DNA of 64,000 bases, taken from assembly GCA_016169945.1 (NCBI GenBank), contig JADLSH010000355.1, positions 4,335,501 to 4,399,500 of the forward strand, read 5' to 3'. The notes beneath the pieces were generated by a model that saw nothing but the letters and a program-made list of their open reading frames with translations, did not search any database and was not told the origin of the DNA. Position numbers and translations under genes: made by a program. The number at the start of each line of letters is the position of its first letter. The first letter of the stretch is position 1. Shown piece after piece: positions 11,028-22,716 of the stretch. This DNA comes from Trachythela sp. YZ-2020 (lineage: Eukaryota > Cnidaria > Anthozoa > Malacalcyonacea > Clavulariidae).

Positions 11028-11455
11028 ACATTATTGAGATGTATTTGGACGTATTTAATTCTTCAATTCTTCTTCGCATTCCGGAATTCAAAGAGTCCGT
11101 GAATATTTTCATTCTTATGGTAATCGAGTCCTACAGATATCATCTTGGGTTACCTGAAAAAGATTCAGATGAATTTGAAATGATGACGCCAAAATTCCAG
11201 GAACACATGCGAAGTTTCTATTGGACAACGGATATGGACATAGATTTCCGTATATGGATTGAAAGTTTTGATACTAGTCCCAGTAATGTCCAAAGATCTT
11301 CCTTTTCAAGATGGTTAGACGAAGCGTGGGTTAAGCTTTTCGACCCGCTCAGAAGTACGTATAAAGGTCTAACTTGTCTTCTGGATGCAATGGAGGAGTT
11401 AGCTATGGCTATTTTAGATGATAAGATGATTAGCGTAATGGATAGAAGGATGTAA
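11028..11455 (+). CDS. Alternative C-terminal exon 3b of IRG copy 1
   Basis: A strong acceptor (TTTTACTATTTTGCAG) precedes an exon that is in frame when joined to exon 2 at 7938 (212+569+428 nt, giving 402 aa). It encodes YRYHLGLPEKDSDEF, corresponding to YRKQFGLPAVDSIQF of exon 3a, and ends with a LLDAMEEL.MAILDD helix matching CINELEEVALKIWDD. It therefore looks like a diverged duplicate of exon 3a used as an alternative terminal exon. It could also be a decaying exon, but no stop or frameshift is present. A LINE 3' fragment with an AATAAA at 11759-11764 lies just downstream and might supply polyadenylation. Confidence 0.6.
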
Positions 11456-11461
11456 AAGAGA

Positions 11462-11800
11462 TATAACAGAACACGATCTTAGGGGCTCCTCTACCTCACT
11501 ACAACTACCTTTACATAGAACTGAAAACTTTAAGAAAAGTTTTTGCTACGATGGAGCTAAACTGTGGAATACATTACCTGCAGATCTGCGTGATTTGAAT
11601 ACATTATCAATATTTATAAATGGAATCGACGCTATTGCGTGATTAAATATTTTGTAAATATCTATTTGTAGTTTAGTTTGTAGTATTTAAAATATGATGT
11701 GACCAAACGCCACTCGTGGAAATCAGCTTTGGTTGACGGTGCTAGCGTGTGATTTTTAAATAAAGTTTTACCTACCTACCTACCTACCTACCTACCTTAA
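11462..11800 (+). mobile_element. LINE 3' fragment (RT C-terminus plus 3' UTR)
   Basis: A 54-codon open stretch contains HDLRGSSTSLQLPL and CYDGAKLWNTLPADLRDLN, the typical end of a non-LTR reverse transcriptase ORF. It is followed by a 3' UTR with CACTCGTGGAAATCAGCTTTGG and a (CCTA)n tail at 11771-11797. Related fragments are at 21430-21780 and 23255-24120. Confidence 0.75.
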
Positions 11801-12433
11801 CTATTAGACAGTATATGATGTGGTATGTGGATACACAAGTAGAGCTAGCTCTAAAGTAAGGAACTTTAAAAAATGAAAAGGTCAATCGCAATACCAATTA
11901 TTACCAATAAAGTAATTATATACTTTCTATAGAAGACGCTAATATCACAAATATATAGTGCCCGAATGTTACACAATCATGCATGTACTTTAAGGTTTTC
12001 ATTGAATATATATTTTATGTGTACTTTAAAGTTGTTAACAGATAAAGTTGTTAGATAAAGCATTAGCGGTCAATCTGAATCGAATGTGATGTACAAAGAA
12101 GGTCTTCCCCCCTGACGTACAACTTTTAATATGTACAAGCATTAAAATGTATGATAATAACTTACCTATACATATTACTATCTCATTAGAATGACTTTCC
12201 GTCACCAGATTTAAATTAAACACTTGACTCTTAAGCCTTCAAATCAATCTCAGCAGATTTATCTATATAGTTATATCTCTAAGAAAGTAGTTGCACTCAG
12301 TGGCAAAATAATCGAAAAAAGAACCCCACTTTCTAACTACTGGGAAAAGGATGCATATGTTATACAAATTGAATACTTTATAGATTTTTAGTAAAGGTCT
12401 ATTTCACTGGTCTCAAAATTATATGATGTCATT

Positions 12434-12675
12434 CAGGGATGGATTTACTGGGGTGGTACACCCCTCCTAGCTTTCTTCAAGGAAGGTGCGGGGGGGGGTG
12501 CCAATTTCCATATCAAATCCAAATTTTGGGTTTGGCAGGGCATTAATCAACAAAAATAAAATATTGGGCCATTGGGGACCTCTTTGACAATCTAGGCAAT
12601 CCTATTTTTCAAAAATTTTCTGGCAAGAAATTTTCTAGCACCCCCCTACCAGATCAAGCTGGATCCATCCCCCTG
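12434..12675. mobile_element. hAT-type MITE, unit 1
   Basis: The ends are CAGGGATGGAT and ATCCATCCCCCTG, flanked by the 8-bp target duplication ATGTCATT at 12426-12433 and 12676-12683. CAGGG-type ends with an 8-bp duplication are a hAT hallmark. It is present at the same place in unit 2, so the insertion predates the segmental duplication. Confidence 0.8.
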
Positions 12676-12731
12676 ATGTCATTGTTTTCGAAGTTCTACG
12701 AAGCTCTTACGAGCACACGACAAAATTCAAG

Positions 12732-12917
12732 ATGGCGGATTATGAAGGTGTACACCAAAGAATAGGGATTAAAAAGAGCGAGTATTTATCCAATAATGAT
12801 GTATACGGACTGTTTCGACTGCGAGATACTGTTATCTTAAGGTGGCTCGATACAGTTTTCAAAAGTTCAGGTGTTCAACACTTTGAAATGATTAAACTCC
12901 ATATTTTTAGGTTTTAG
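12732..12917 (+). CDS. Small hypothetical ORF, unit 1 (61 aa)
   Basis: Starts at AAGATGGCGG, a favourable initiation context, and encodes MADYEGVHQRIGIKKSEYL onward. Both units keep it open, and unit 2 reads on to 80 aa because its TAG is TAT. I recognise no family. Two near-identical copies cannot separate coding from chance. Confidence 0.2.
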   Translation: MADYEGVHQRIGIKKSEYLSNNDVYGLFRLRDTVILRWLDTVFKSSGVQHFEMIKLHIFRF

Positions 12918-14572
12918 TCATCAGGTATCAGGGTTTTCATATATTTTGACGTTTCTACTTTCAAATTATGTTAGTTTTAGTAACACATAGTTCGTTGCTG
13001 TGGTAACATACGCGTACGAAATTCACTCTAAAATAGCCTATCGCCTCGTGTAGTTGGAAGAGAAGCACGGAAATACGTTTAAAGCTGTTGCGTTGTGAGC
13101 ATAAAATAAGTTGTGAGTCAAGTAATTTGGCATAAATTATTTATGCATCACACATAATTTCTGGCATGGTAATCAGGTAATGGTTGGGTCATTCTAAGAA
13201 ATGTAATACATCTTTGTTGGAAAAACCCTCATCTTCCTTGACAAGCTCGGTTAACGTTACCTGAACGTGTTAGTTAACATGTGATCCCTAATTCATACGG
13301 TCAATTCCAGTCAGTATGCAACATTTCATTTCTGCCAAGAAAAGACTTTTGAGCTTCAGCAAGTTCCTCTTTCTGCATTCCTTCATGTATTTTGGCAGTA
13401 TACTTCATGCGTTTTTACATGTAACTTAGACGCTTGTTGGTCGATCTTGAGAAGAATTGAAAAGCGAAACTGGCATATTTTTTTCTTTTAAGGCCATAAA
13501 TTTGAATAGTTAATAAATAATCATAGTCACTAGAATTTTCCATTAAGCAACTTTTATATTAGCACATCTATCCGCTGTGTAAAACAAAATATAACTTGCG
13601 TGGCCGGCCCTCGTTGGAGCGGAAAAGAAGGAGAAGTGGGGGCCTGCAAGAAAACCCGTCTTTCGTGACTAATATATTACTACATTTCTTCATCTTTATT
13701 GACATGTTTATGCACAAGCGAAACATTTCTTTGGGTTCGGAGTTTTCCCTATAGTTCAGCTGCATTGTTAATTTGTTTTCCCTATTGTTCAGCTGCATTG
13801 TTAATTTGTTAATGGTCCATTTTAATTAGCGTTATTAGGGCGTTTAGTCACGAAAGCCGGTTTTCTTGCTTGAACGAGGGCTAAACAAAATGGAGAAAGG
13901 CGCACTTAAGAGAATAATATCTAATTTGAAGTGAGTCAACAGCGAAAACTTCTAGCAACTTTTTGTATATTCAAATAAGATTGTAATCTTATAATCACAT
14001 TGATTGAACAGTTGAATACTTTGATATGCATATTTCAATTCTTCCAGTCTCAGTTACATGCTATTATTCAACCGCAATTTCCTCCCGCCGCAGATCGCGT
14101 CATTGCGCCAGTGCAGTCGAGTCAGTCGACACTACAAACTGGTCTATTTTCAGAATACCTTCGTCATACGATCTCTGAAAAATTCAAAAAACAAAAGGTA
14201 TTTTGAAATAGACCTAAATATTGTGAAAAGAGAAAAACGGAGCATATTTTCTTGTGTGTACTAGAGACTTCTGTTCTAATAATATATAATATATTTTCCT
14301 CGAAGTATATAAATGATTCCAGGAACTACTTAGCATATATGAATATACGAGATGTGAAAATACATTCCAACAGCGGGAATCCTGCAATTTCTCTTTGTTT
14401 TTGAGTTCTGCATATTATTTGTTGAACGCTTGATTGCAAAATATACTTTCGAAATTGTTTATCACTCTCAAATTTGTCGAGAAAGCGTACTTTTAATTTT
14501 GAAAGGCTTTTTCTTCTTTGCTGTACTTTTTCTAGACAATAAGCTATCTTCTTCCATATCTTTTCATACGTT

Positions 14573-17500
14573 ATGGGCTCATTCAACTCAAGACCACAGC
14601 CACAGCACTCGCAGAATCCAACAGAACAACAATCGTTTACCGAAGCTAGACAGTTTGTTGCAGAACATGGCGTGGATGGCATTGGTGAATTCTACAGAGA
14701 GCAAATTGAAGCATGGAGGGATGTAACACTGAATTTTGTCATAACAGGAGATGGTGGAAGTGGAAAGTCAGCTTTCATTAACGCCATAAGAGGGTAAATA
14801 TTTAATAAGGTTTCTTTCTTTACGGGCAAAACAACACCCTATACTATAGTCTATAGTCCATACAACGCAAATGGCGTAGCTGTTTCCAGCACACCATGTT
14901 TCAAAAGCCCAAAACTTAACACGCTATCATAAATTGAATAGGGAGAAGCCTCATGGTAGATACCATATTACCACCATACCCATTATGAAAATACAATATT
15001 CACTCAATGAAGTAATCTACTTGCAATATTAAATAATTTTGAATACTTGAAATACCTAGAAAATATAATACGAATTCAGTATTCTAAAGTAGCCCAAGGT
15101 AGGGTATAGTAGCCTCAAGTAAGCTAAGAAAGTCTAAGGTATTTTCAAGGCAAGTTGTTTGTATTCTTGAGTCTCTGTGGCTTGATTTCCTGCATTTTCA
15201 GAGACAATTTTTGATATATCCCACTCTCTCCTCCGCAGAGGCTTACATGAAGTTTCTAGTGAGGGAAAAGTGAGCGTGCAGGGAGTGATGGGAAGAGCGA
15301 AATAAAAGTAGCCTCTGCTAGTTGATGTAATAAATATGGCGGTTCGATATCAACCTTCGAGGGTGTTAAGAGATGTTTTCCACTTTCCTTTTCAGGCGTA
15401 CTTGACTCTCCTGGAGTGAATCCAACATTAATATCTTCTTCTGTCAATTTGCACCGAAAAATAGCGAGAAATTGCAAATGAATATGGATATGTTGACTGA
15501 AAATATCCTCTAAATTGCAAAATTTCTTTATAAAAATGACTCCACTGACCTTCGATACTCAGATTTATTTCAATTTCTTCCACATTTCCGTCCATTTCAG
15601 GTTTAAAAAGATGTCAAAGCAGTCAAACAAAAGTTTGGTTCGAAAACCATACTTTTTTGCATTATCTGGCAGAGCCTCCTCGCGTTCATTTCAATCTTCC
15701 CATCACTCCCCGCGCGCTCACTTTTATTCAGGAAACTTCATGTAAGTTATTTGTAAATACTTAAGGAGGCTCTGCGGAGGAGAGAGATATATCCCATATA
15801 AACGGAGCCAGGTTTTGTTGTGAGAATACCATAACTTTCCTCTAAACTTTCCCCGCCTTTTTTCTTATATTTTGGACGAAAGGGACCTTCACTGGGGACA
15901 AAATAGCTTACTGGGGGGGGGGGTGCAACTGGGGGGACTTTGGCCCCTCCAGTACATTTGTTAAAAAAGGCCCTGAGCTAAGCTAATATTTAGGCGGTGC
16001 ATTGACATTTAAAATATATTGCATGTTAAAGATTCTGCCATTCTAGTTATTATTATATTTCCAGGAAAAGACTGAGAAAACTGATTATAATATTATAGCT
16101 AATATACTACACTTCTCACGTGCGAAGTTTCGAAAACACAACTGATATAATAAAGCAGGACAAAAACAAAACATTTCGAAAGAAAGTCATCGTAAATAAT
16201 CTCAGATATAGTTACGAATACAAGCAAAACGATTTTTCACAGCCAGGTTTGTGGCAGCCCTAAGACTAAGTAGTAAGACTAGGGTACCTGCAAGGTAGGG
16301 AATGCTGCGGGACTGTTATTATTCTTTAGCTTCTTGAAACAAACATGCAAAAAAATATGCAACACAAATTATATTCAGTAGACGGTAATTATTGGCATTG
16401 ACCCAGTGGCTTGCGCGCTGTCAGTAGATGCATACCCTAGCATAGTTTGCAGGATGAGACAAGCTAAATATATCACGAAACATGAAAGACATCAAATTTT
16501 GTAACATCTATTTCAAAATATCAATATTTTCCATGTATTGTTCTTCCACATGGAATTCCCACATGAAACCCATGTTTACTGCGATGAGTAATTTGACACT
16601 GCCACGCAAGGAAATTTGCATATTTTTGTAGTGTATAAAAGCGTTAAAAATATATACATGTGCGCAAAATATTTTTGCATTTGGAAAGCTATAAACGAAA
16701 GCGTTGTTCCATCATTCTGTTCTTACTTTGCTGGATATGCGAGTCACCTACATGTAAAGCACAACTCATTTCAACTCATTGCCACTCGAATATTTATCTT
16801 AGTGCTGTGCGCGCAGAACTGAGTCCGCAGCAACTAAGTAGTCTATAAAATTTGAAACAAAACAGACTAAAACAGTCGAAGTTTTCAATTGTCAAATAAT
16901 ATGTTTTATACAAAATATGACAGGCTTCTTTCCTTTAAAAGATAAACATTAAACTTTAATTTGTTCTTCTTTCGTATTCTGGGGAGCTTTTTCATTGCTT
17001 AAAAAGTTTAAAATCAACTTTGCCTGGTCATTCTTTTAAAAAGCACTATTTACTATACTCCTATCAAAGCTTAGTAAACAATAAAATTAATAAAATATTA
17101 ACAATAATCTTTTTCCAGTCTTAATGATTACGATGACGGTGCAGCAGAAGTAGATGTTGTGGGGACGACGTCAGTGCCTACTCCTTACCCTCATCCTTCT
17201 AACCCGAATATCATACTCTGGGATGTACCGGGTATCGGAACACCAAGTCATCGGAATATTGAAGAATACTGCAGGGAAATAAACCTAGAGAAGTACGATG
17301 CCTTTCTTCTTTTCGCCCATAAAAGATTCACAGATCATGACTTGGAGTTAGCTACGAAAGTCAAATCCATCAACAAGCCATTCTTTTTTATTCGCACACA
17401 TGTGAAAGCAGATCTCGAAAATGCTGAAAGAAGCAGAAGGACAACATTCAATGAAGAACAAACGTTGGAAAAAATTAGAAGAGATTGTTATAAAAATTTG

Positions 17501-19129
17501 CGAGAGTTGTTGACCAGTGAAAACGATATCTACCTCATTGATAATTATGTTAAAGATAAATGGGACTTTGAACGTTTGATTGCTGCTATCACTAATGTGT
17601 TGCCTGAACGTCGAAGGGAGTGTTTCACACTTTCTTTATCAAACGTAACACGTAACTGCTTGAAAAGAAAAGCCAAATTACTCAAAGGTAAGATATACTT
17701 TGATAATTATGTACGTATTGACTACTTACGAATATAATTTAATTCTTTAAGGCAAAATATCAAACCAAGGTCTTTATAGTATTCTGATATGTTATCCCAA
17801 TGATCGAACGGACGTTCGTGGTTTATAACTGGACTATCATATTGCACTTTTGAAATTGACCATCTATTTTGAATTTTTTATGAACATTTGGTCACGCGTC
17901 GTCATTTGTACTTAAAGTAACTAAATACAGAACCGCTGCGAAAAAGACTATAGTCACGAGAGAGGAAAGAAATCACAAAGCTGGTTCATTATCAAACAAA
18001 ACAATGACATTGACATAATTCTATGACTTAAGGCTCTTTTCCACTCATCGCAAAACCAACTCGCAAACTCGCTGCGAGTACTTTCATCCAATCACAATGC
18101 TCGACAGTTTATTTTAATTACATGCAAGAACTCGCAGCGAGTTTGCGAGTTGGTTTTGCGATGGGTGGAAAAGAGCCTTAAGAGTATGACTGCGTGTGTC
18201 GCTACAATAATATTTTCACCTTAGATTTTTTTCTGCCATCTATACAAATGATTTTTGAAACTTTTTATTGGGGAACCCTCATGAAGTTATCGATTTTGCA
18301 CACGAGAAACGTTATATGAACGTTGAGGAGTGGGGGTTGGGCGGGTGTTGACGATTACGACGTTTCTCTGTAAAACATCGTAGAAAAAATCGGTCGTTTT
18401 CTGTCGATATTGCATTCATTTGTTTGTATGCTAAACGAAACATTATTGAGCTACCTGTGGATCCTTTTGCACGCACTCTTCCTCATGTGCAAAACGGCAT
18501 GGTTGCTCCCCGAAAGTTGCGTGTGTCTGCGATCATAGGCCTCCCTGTTTTTGAAAGTAGCGTTTCAGTCACAAAGTTCAACAAATTGTAAAGATTCTAT
18601 TAGCTAAAAATCTGCATATTTTTAGTCCAAATGGCAAAAAACATAATTTCAATTATTTCAAGAAGTTACATAATTATCTCAAATACAATTTTTCGGCTTA
18701 ACTTATATAATTTTTCCAACTTTAGTCCGAGCAGGTCTCCTGGCTGCTGTAACAGCTCCGTCAAGAGCAATTCCTGTTCCACTAGTTGGAGCAGCCATTG
18801 ACATTGCTCTAATTTGGAGTGAAGCCATTGAATACCGTAAGCAGTTTGGCCTCCCTGCAGTGGATTCCATCCAATTTGAAAGTTTGAACGAAGATTACCG
18901 GAAAAGAATTTTGAAATGTCACTTTATAACTGTCACGAAGTTGGCTATCGAGTTAGGATCCGAAGGTATCGCGCAACTTGGTCCAGAACCGATTGCAGGA
19001 ACAATCATAGCATGCGGTATATCGGCTGCTTTTACGTCGCGTTATCTTACTCGTTGTATAAACGAACTGGAAGAAGTAGCTTTACAGATTTGGGATGATG
19101 CAGTTGAAGCTTCTAGTGCGCATAGATAA
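14573..19129 (+). CDS. IRG-like GTPase, copy 2 (397 aa, isoform with exon 3a)
   Basis: Exons 14573-14793, 17119-17687 and 18726-19129 mirror copy 1 with the same phases and give 397 codons plus TAA. It has MGSFNS at the N-terminus, P-loop GDGGSGKS and G3 DVPG. The G4 position reads THVK instead of TKxD. Relative to copy 1 it has a 9-nt insertion in exon 1 and a net 12-nt gain in exon 3a, including a longer tail ending EASSAHR; no indel breaks the frame. Intron 1 carries a TIR element at 15224-15786 and a second insertion at 16274-16832, both absent from copy 1. Confidence 0.85.
15224..15786. mobile_element. 563-bp TIR element with 10-bp TSD (MULE-like MITE) in unit 2
   Basis: The ends are the inverted pair CTCTCTCCTCCGCAGAG / CTCTGCGGAGGAGAGAG, with subterminal inverted sequence around ACATGAAGTTTC and GGAGTGATGGGAAGA. 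The 10-bp duplication ATATATCCCA flanks it at 15214-15223 and 15787-15796. Unit 1 shows the empty site, so the insertion followed the duplication. A 9-10 bp duplication suggests the Mutator superfamily. A 74-codon minus-strand frame inside (15256-15477) may be a captured gene piece, unproven. Confidence 0.8.
16274..16832. mobile_element. 559-bp insertion with 9-bp TSD in unit 2
   Basis: Flanked by ACTAAGTAG at 16265-16273 and 16833-16841; unit 1 has a single ACTAAGTAG at the empty site. The ends share only a weak inverted GCTGCGGACT-like match, so the class is uncertain. No coding capacity. Confidence 0.7.
18028..18181. mobile_element. Foldback MITE with TTAA ends (single copy in unit 2)
   Basis: Same element as at 8278-8612, with inverted ends TTAAGGCTCTTTTCCACTC and near-perfect arms containing CTCGCTGCGAGT. 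Confidence 0.7.
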
Positions 19130-20179
19130 CGCCATGAACGATTATGGGTTTATTAAACTAATTGGGTCAAAATTATGTTACTGTGGATATGTAGAGTAAT
19201 GGTATATAATCTCACGAAAATAATGGAACTTCAGCGGTATATATAAACATAGTATAGAACTTAAGTATTGAGATTTAAAATTTGGTACAACTTACAGAAA
19301 AGCAATTTTACCATCCCCAATCTCTAATCCAAGCAATTAGTGAGGTTTCCTTCTATTTCAAGGCCATCAAGGGTGCGCGAGACGTTGCATTTAGGGCGTA
19401 CGGAATTATATTGCGTTAATTAAAGTACTGCGCAAATTTAAATATAAATAAGCAAGGTGTAGTGGAAGTTCATTGACACGTCACTATGGACTCGTCTAGC
19501 TTGATATATAGACTTTGACAATTTAGCATACGCAATTACCATTTTTTTAATAGTTTGAATATTGTAATTATAACTATAATAATCAATACAATATATTTTG
19601 TCATGGAACTGATCATTCATACCTAATATCTTCTAACCAGATACCTATCTTCAAACCTACGGCCTGCAAAATCAAATAGTCATTGGAAATAAAAACAGGT
19701 TTGGAAACGAAAATGCCCATATCTAAGTTCCATATCAATTTAAATGAGAGAGAATTGAACTCATCTTGAACTGAAAAACACTGTAATGCGAAAAAAAATT
19801 TCCGATGCTGATTAAAGATTGAGATTGTTGTTTTTCAGTTCGGGTCGTTTAACAATTCTGTCTGACGGTGCCTCCATTAAGCGCATCAGTGCGTAGAAGG
19901 CCCACGATAACAAACCACACCTACCTACCCCTTGTTGGTAGGTGTGGACTGTGATTTATGCAAATTATGCAAAACAAATTCCAAATGACTGCAATGTATA
20001 AAATATACAAATCCTAATTCATACACCTTAAAGCTACATTGTACATTGAAGCTTCTTACTCTATATAACATCAACGAAGTTTTGATAAAATGCTTTAAAA
20101 TTTTTAATTTTAGTCTAGAACAGGTTCTCATGTAAAGAGGTCTCAATGGAAATTCTTAGCATAACAAGCTCTTAAAATC

Positions 20180-20410
20180 TAAGTTAATATACGCGGATTT
20201 TTACTATATCTTAAAAGGTGGTTTAAACCTATCCAACATGAGTGTTGGCCCAAATCATGACCGTTTTTATACCAAAGACGCATTATTCGTCTGGACGAAT
20301 AATTTGGCTAGCTTTTAATTTCGTCTAGTTATAGGTCTTCAGTATTATATACACGGGCACAATACGCTTAAGCGACGCACAACTAATGATGGTTCGTCTA
20401 GACGCATAAT
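20180..20410. repeat. Hairpin-rich extra segment in unit 2
   Basis: About 230 bp absent from unit 1. It holds ATTATTCGTCTGGACGAATAAT (a perfect 22-bp inverted repeat), and TTCAGTATTATATACACGGG that is inverted at 20421-20435. This is either an inserted DNA element or sequence lost from unit 1. Confidence 0.5.
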
Positions 20411-20465
20411 GCGATTTATGCCCGTGTATACTGAAAACTCGTCTGTCCGGCTAATCTGTTGTGGA

Positions 20466-20685
20466 CTTTAATTCAGCGTCGGCCACGGACATATAGAACA
20501 AATTAAGGGTTGCTTCGCGTGTGCCTAAAATGTATAAACAAAATCTCGACGTTTCGAGCTAAAGCCCTTCGTCAGGAGAAATTAATAGTAATCCTACTAA
20601 TTTCTCCTGACGAAGGGCTTTAGCTCGAAACGTCGATATTTTGTTTATATCTTTTAGGCACACGCGAAGCAACCCTTAATTTCTT
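20466..20685. mobile_element. Penelope-like hairpin with hammerhead-ribozyme-like cores
   Basis: A 183-bp palindrome (20500-20682, arms ~85 bp, 13-bp spacer) sits in a 220-bp insertion flanked by the 15-bp duplication CTAATCTGTTGTGGA (20451-20465 and 20686-20700). Each arm carries CTGACGA, a GGGC/GCTC stem II and GAAAC-GTC; on the plus strand these lie at 20607-20634. This is the order of a hammerhead core, with one extra A beside stem II and a very short stem III. Hammerheads of this kind are known in Penelope-like elements. Unit 1 has the empty site. Confidence 0.6.
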
Positions 20686-21029
20686 CTAATCTGTTGTGGA
20701 TTTTTTGTCCCGTCATAGCACTGGACGAATAATATAGAAGGCCCATAGTACGCCTAGACTAATAATGTGTCTCAAATATAAAAACGTCGTAGAATTGATA
20801 TCTGATTTAACTGCCTATTTTTCAAACCCTGATAATTTCAAAATCTGTTCTGAAAATATTTGCGAAAAAAAATGAAGAACATTTAAACATTATTGGATGT
20901 TGGGCCAACTAATATATAATCGCGTCTAAATAAATGTGCTTACCACAAAAAATACACCACATATTATATCAATTACCATGGAAAGAACCTACAATATATC
21001 TGTTTCTATTGCATTTTACTATTTTGCAG

Positions 21030-21430
21030 ACATTATTAAGATGTATTGGGACGTATTTAATTCTTCAATTCTTCTTCACATTTTCATTCTTATGGTAATC
21101 GAGTCCTACAGATATCATCTTGGGTTACCTGAAAAAGATTCAGATGAATTTGAAATGATGACGCCAAAATTCCAGGAACACATGCGAAGTTTCTATTGGA
21201 CAATGGATATGGACATAGATTTCCGTATATGGATTGAAAGTTTTGATACTGGTGCCAGTAATGTCCAAAGATCTTCCTTTTCAAGATGGTTAGACGAAGC
21301 GTGGGTTAAGCTTTTCGACCCGCTCAGAAGTACGTATAAAGGTCTAACTTGTCTTCTGGATGCAATGGAAGAGTTGGCTTTGGCTATTTTAGATGATAAG
21401 ATGATTAGCGTAATGGATAGAAGGATGTAA
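21030..21430 (+). CDS. Alternative C-terminal exon 3b of IRG copy 2
   Basis: Same acceptor and phase as exon 3b of copy 1; joined to exon 2 at 17687 it gives 396 aa. A 27-nt in-frame deletion removes nine residues just before the FILMVIESYRYHLGLP segment. The open frame is kept in both units despite intron turnover, which supports coding use. The AATAAA seen after copy 1 has become an A-run here (near 21754). Confidence 0.6.
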
Positions 21431-21782
21431 AAGAGATATAACAGAACACGATCTTAGGGGCTCCTCTACCTCACTACAACTACCTTTACCTAGAACTGAA
21501 AACTTTCAGAAAAGTTTTTGCTACGATGGAGCTAAACTGTGGAATACATTACCTGCAGATCTGCGTGATTCGAATACATTATCAATATTTATAAATGGAA
21601 TCGACGCTCACAACTTGTGATTTATAATATTGCGTGATTAAATATTTTGTAAATATCTATTTGTAGTTTAGTTTGTAGTATTTAAAATATGATGTGACCA
21701 AACGCCACTCGTGGAAATCAGCTTTGGTTGACGGTTCTAGCGTGTGATTTTTTAAAAAAAGTTTTACCCACCTACCTACCTT
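21430..21782 (+). mobile_element. LINE 3' fragment in unit 2
   Basis: Duplicate of the unit 1 LINE remnant, with a 20 bp insertion (near 21608-21628) and a much shorter tail repeat. Confidence 0.75.
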
Positions 21783-22418
21783 ACCTATTAGACAGTATAT
21801 GATGTGGTGTGTGGATACACAAGTATAGAGCTCTAAAGTAAGGGACTTTAAAAAAAATGAAAAGGTCAATTGCAATACCAATTATTACCAATAAAGTAAT
21901 TATATACTTTCTACAGAAAACGCTAATATCACAAATATATAGTGCCCAAATGTTGCACAATCCTGCATGTGCTTTAAGGTTTTCATTGAATATATATTTT
22001 ATGTGTACTTTAAAGTTGTTAACAGATAAAGTTGTTAGATAAAGCATTAGCGGTCAATCTGAATCGAATGTGATGTACAAAGAAGGTCTTCCCCCCTGAC
22101 GTACAACTTTTAATATGTACAAACATTAAAATGTATGATAATAACTTACCTATACATATTACTATCTCATTAGAATGACTTTCCGTCACCAGATTTAAAT
22201 TAAACACTTGACTCTTAAGCCTTCAAATCAATCTCAGCAGATTTATCTATATAGTTATATCTCTAAGAAGGTAGGTTGCACTCAGTGGCAAAATAATCGA
22301 AAAAAGAACCCCACTTTCTAACTACTGGGAAAAGGATGCATATGTTATACAAATTGAATACTTTATAGATTTTTAGTAAAGGTCTATTTCACTGGTCTCA
22401 AAATTATATGATGTCATT

Positions 22419-22660
22419 CAGGGATGGATTTACTGGGGCGGTACACCCCTCCTAGCTTTCTCCAAGGGAGGTGCGGGGGGGGGTGCCAATTTCCATATCA
22501 AATCCAAATTTTGGGTTTGGCAGGGTATTTATCAACAAAAATAAAATATTGGGCCATTGGGGGCCTCTTTGACAATCTAGGCAATCCTATTTTTCAAAAA
22601 TTTTCTGGCAAGAAATTTTCTAGCACCCCCCTACCAGATCAAGCTGGATCCATCCCCCTG
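22419..22660. mobile_element. hAT-type MITE, unit 2
   Basis: Orthologous to 12434-12675, with ATGTCATT at 22411-22418 and 22661-22668. Confidence 0.8.
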
Positions 22661-22716
22661 ATGTCATTGTTTTCGAAGTTCTACGAAGCTCTTACGAGCA
22701 CACGACAAAATTCAAG

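Larger units (their letters stand above)
4455..13072 (+). repeat. Tandem segmental duplication, unit 1 (~8.6 kb)
   Basis: It opens at GTTTAAAGCTGTTG and ends at GAGAAGCACGGAAATAC, directly followed by the same opening sequence of unit 2. The whole unit (5' flank, GTPase exons, introns, alternative exon, LINE remnant, hAT MITE) is collinear with unit 2. It carries two tandem foldback MITEs in intron 2 where unit 2 has one. Confidence 0.9.

Noticed and set aside
14326..14682. 118-aa minus-strand frame, with a shorter counterpart at 5810-6034
   Set aside because: Antisense to exon 1 of the IRG genes; no start context or family signal.
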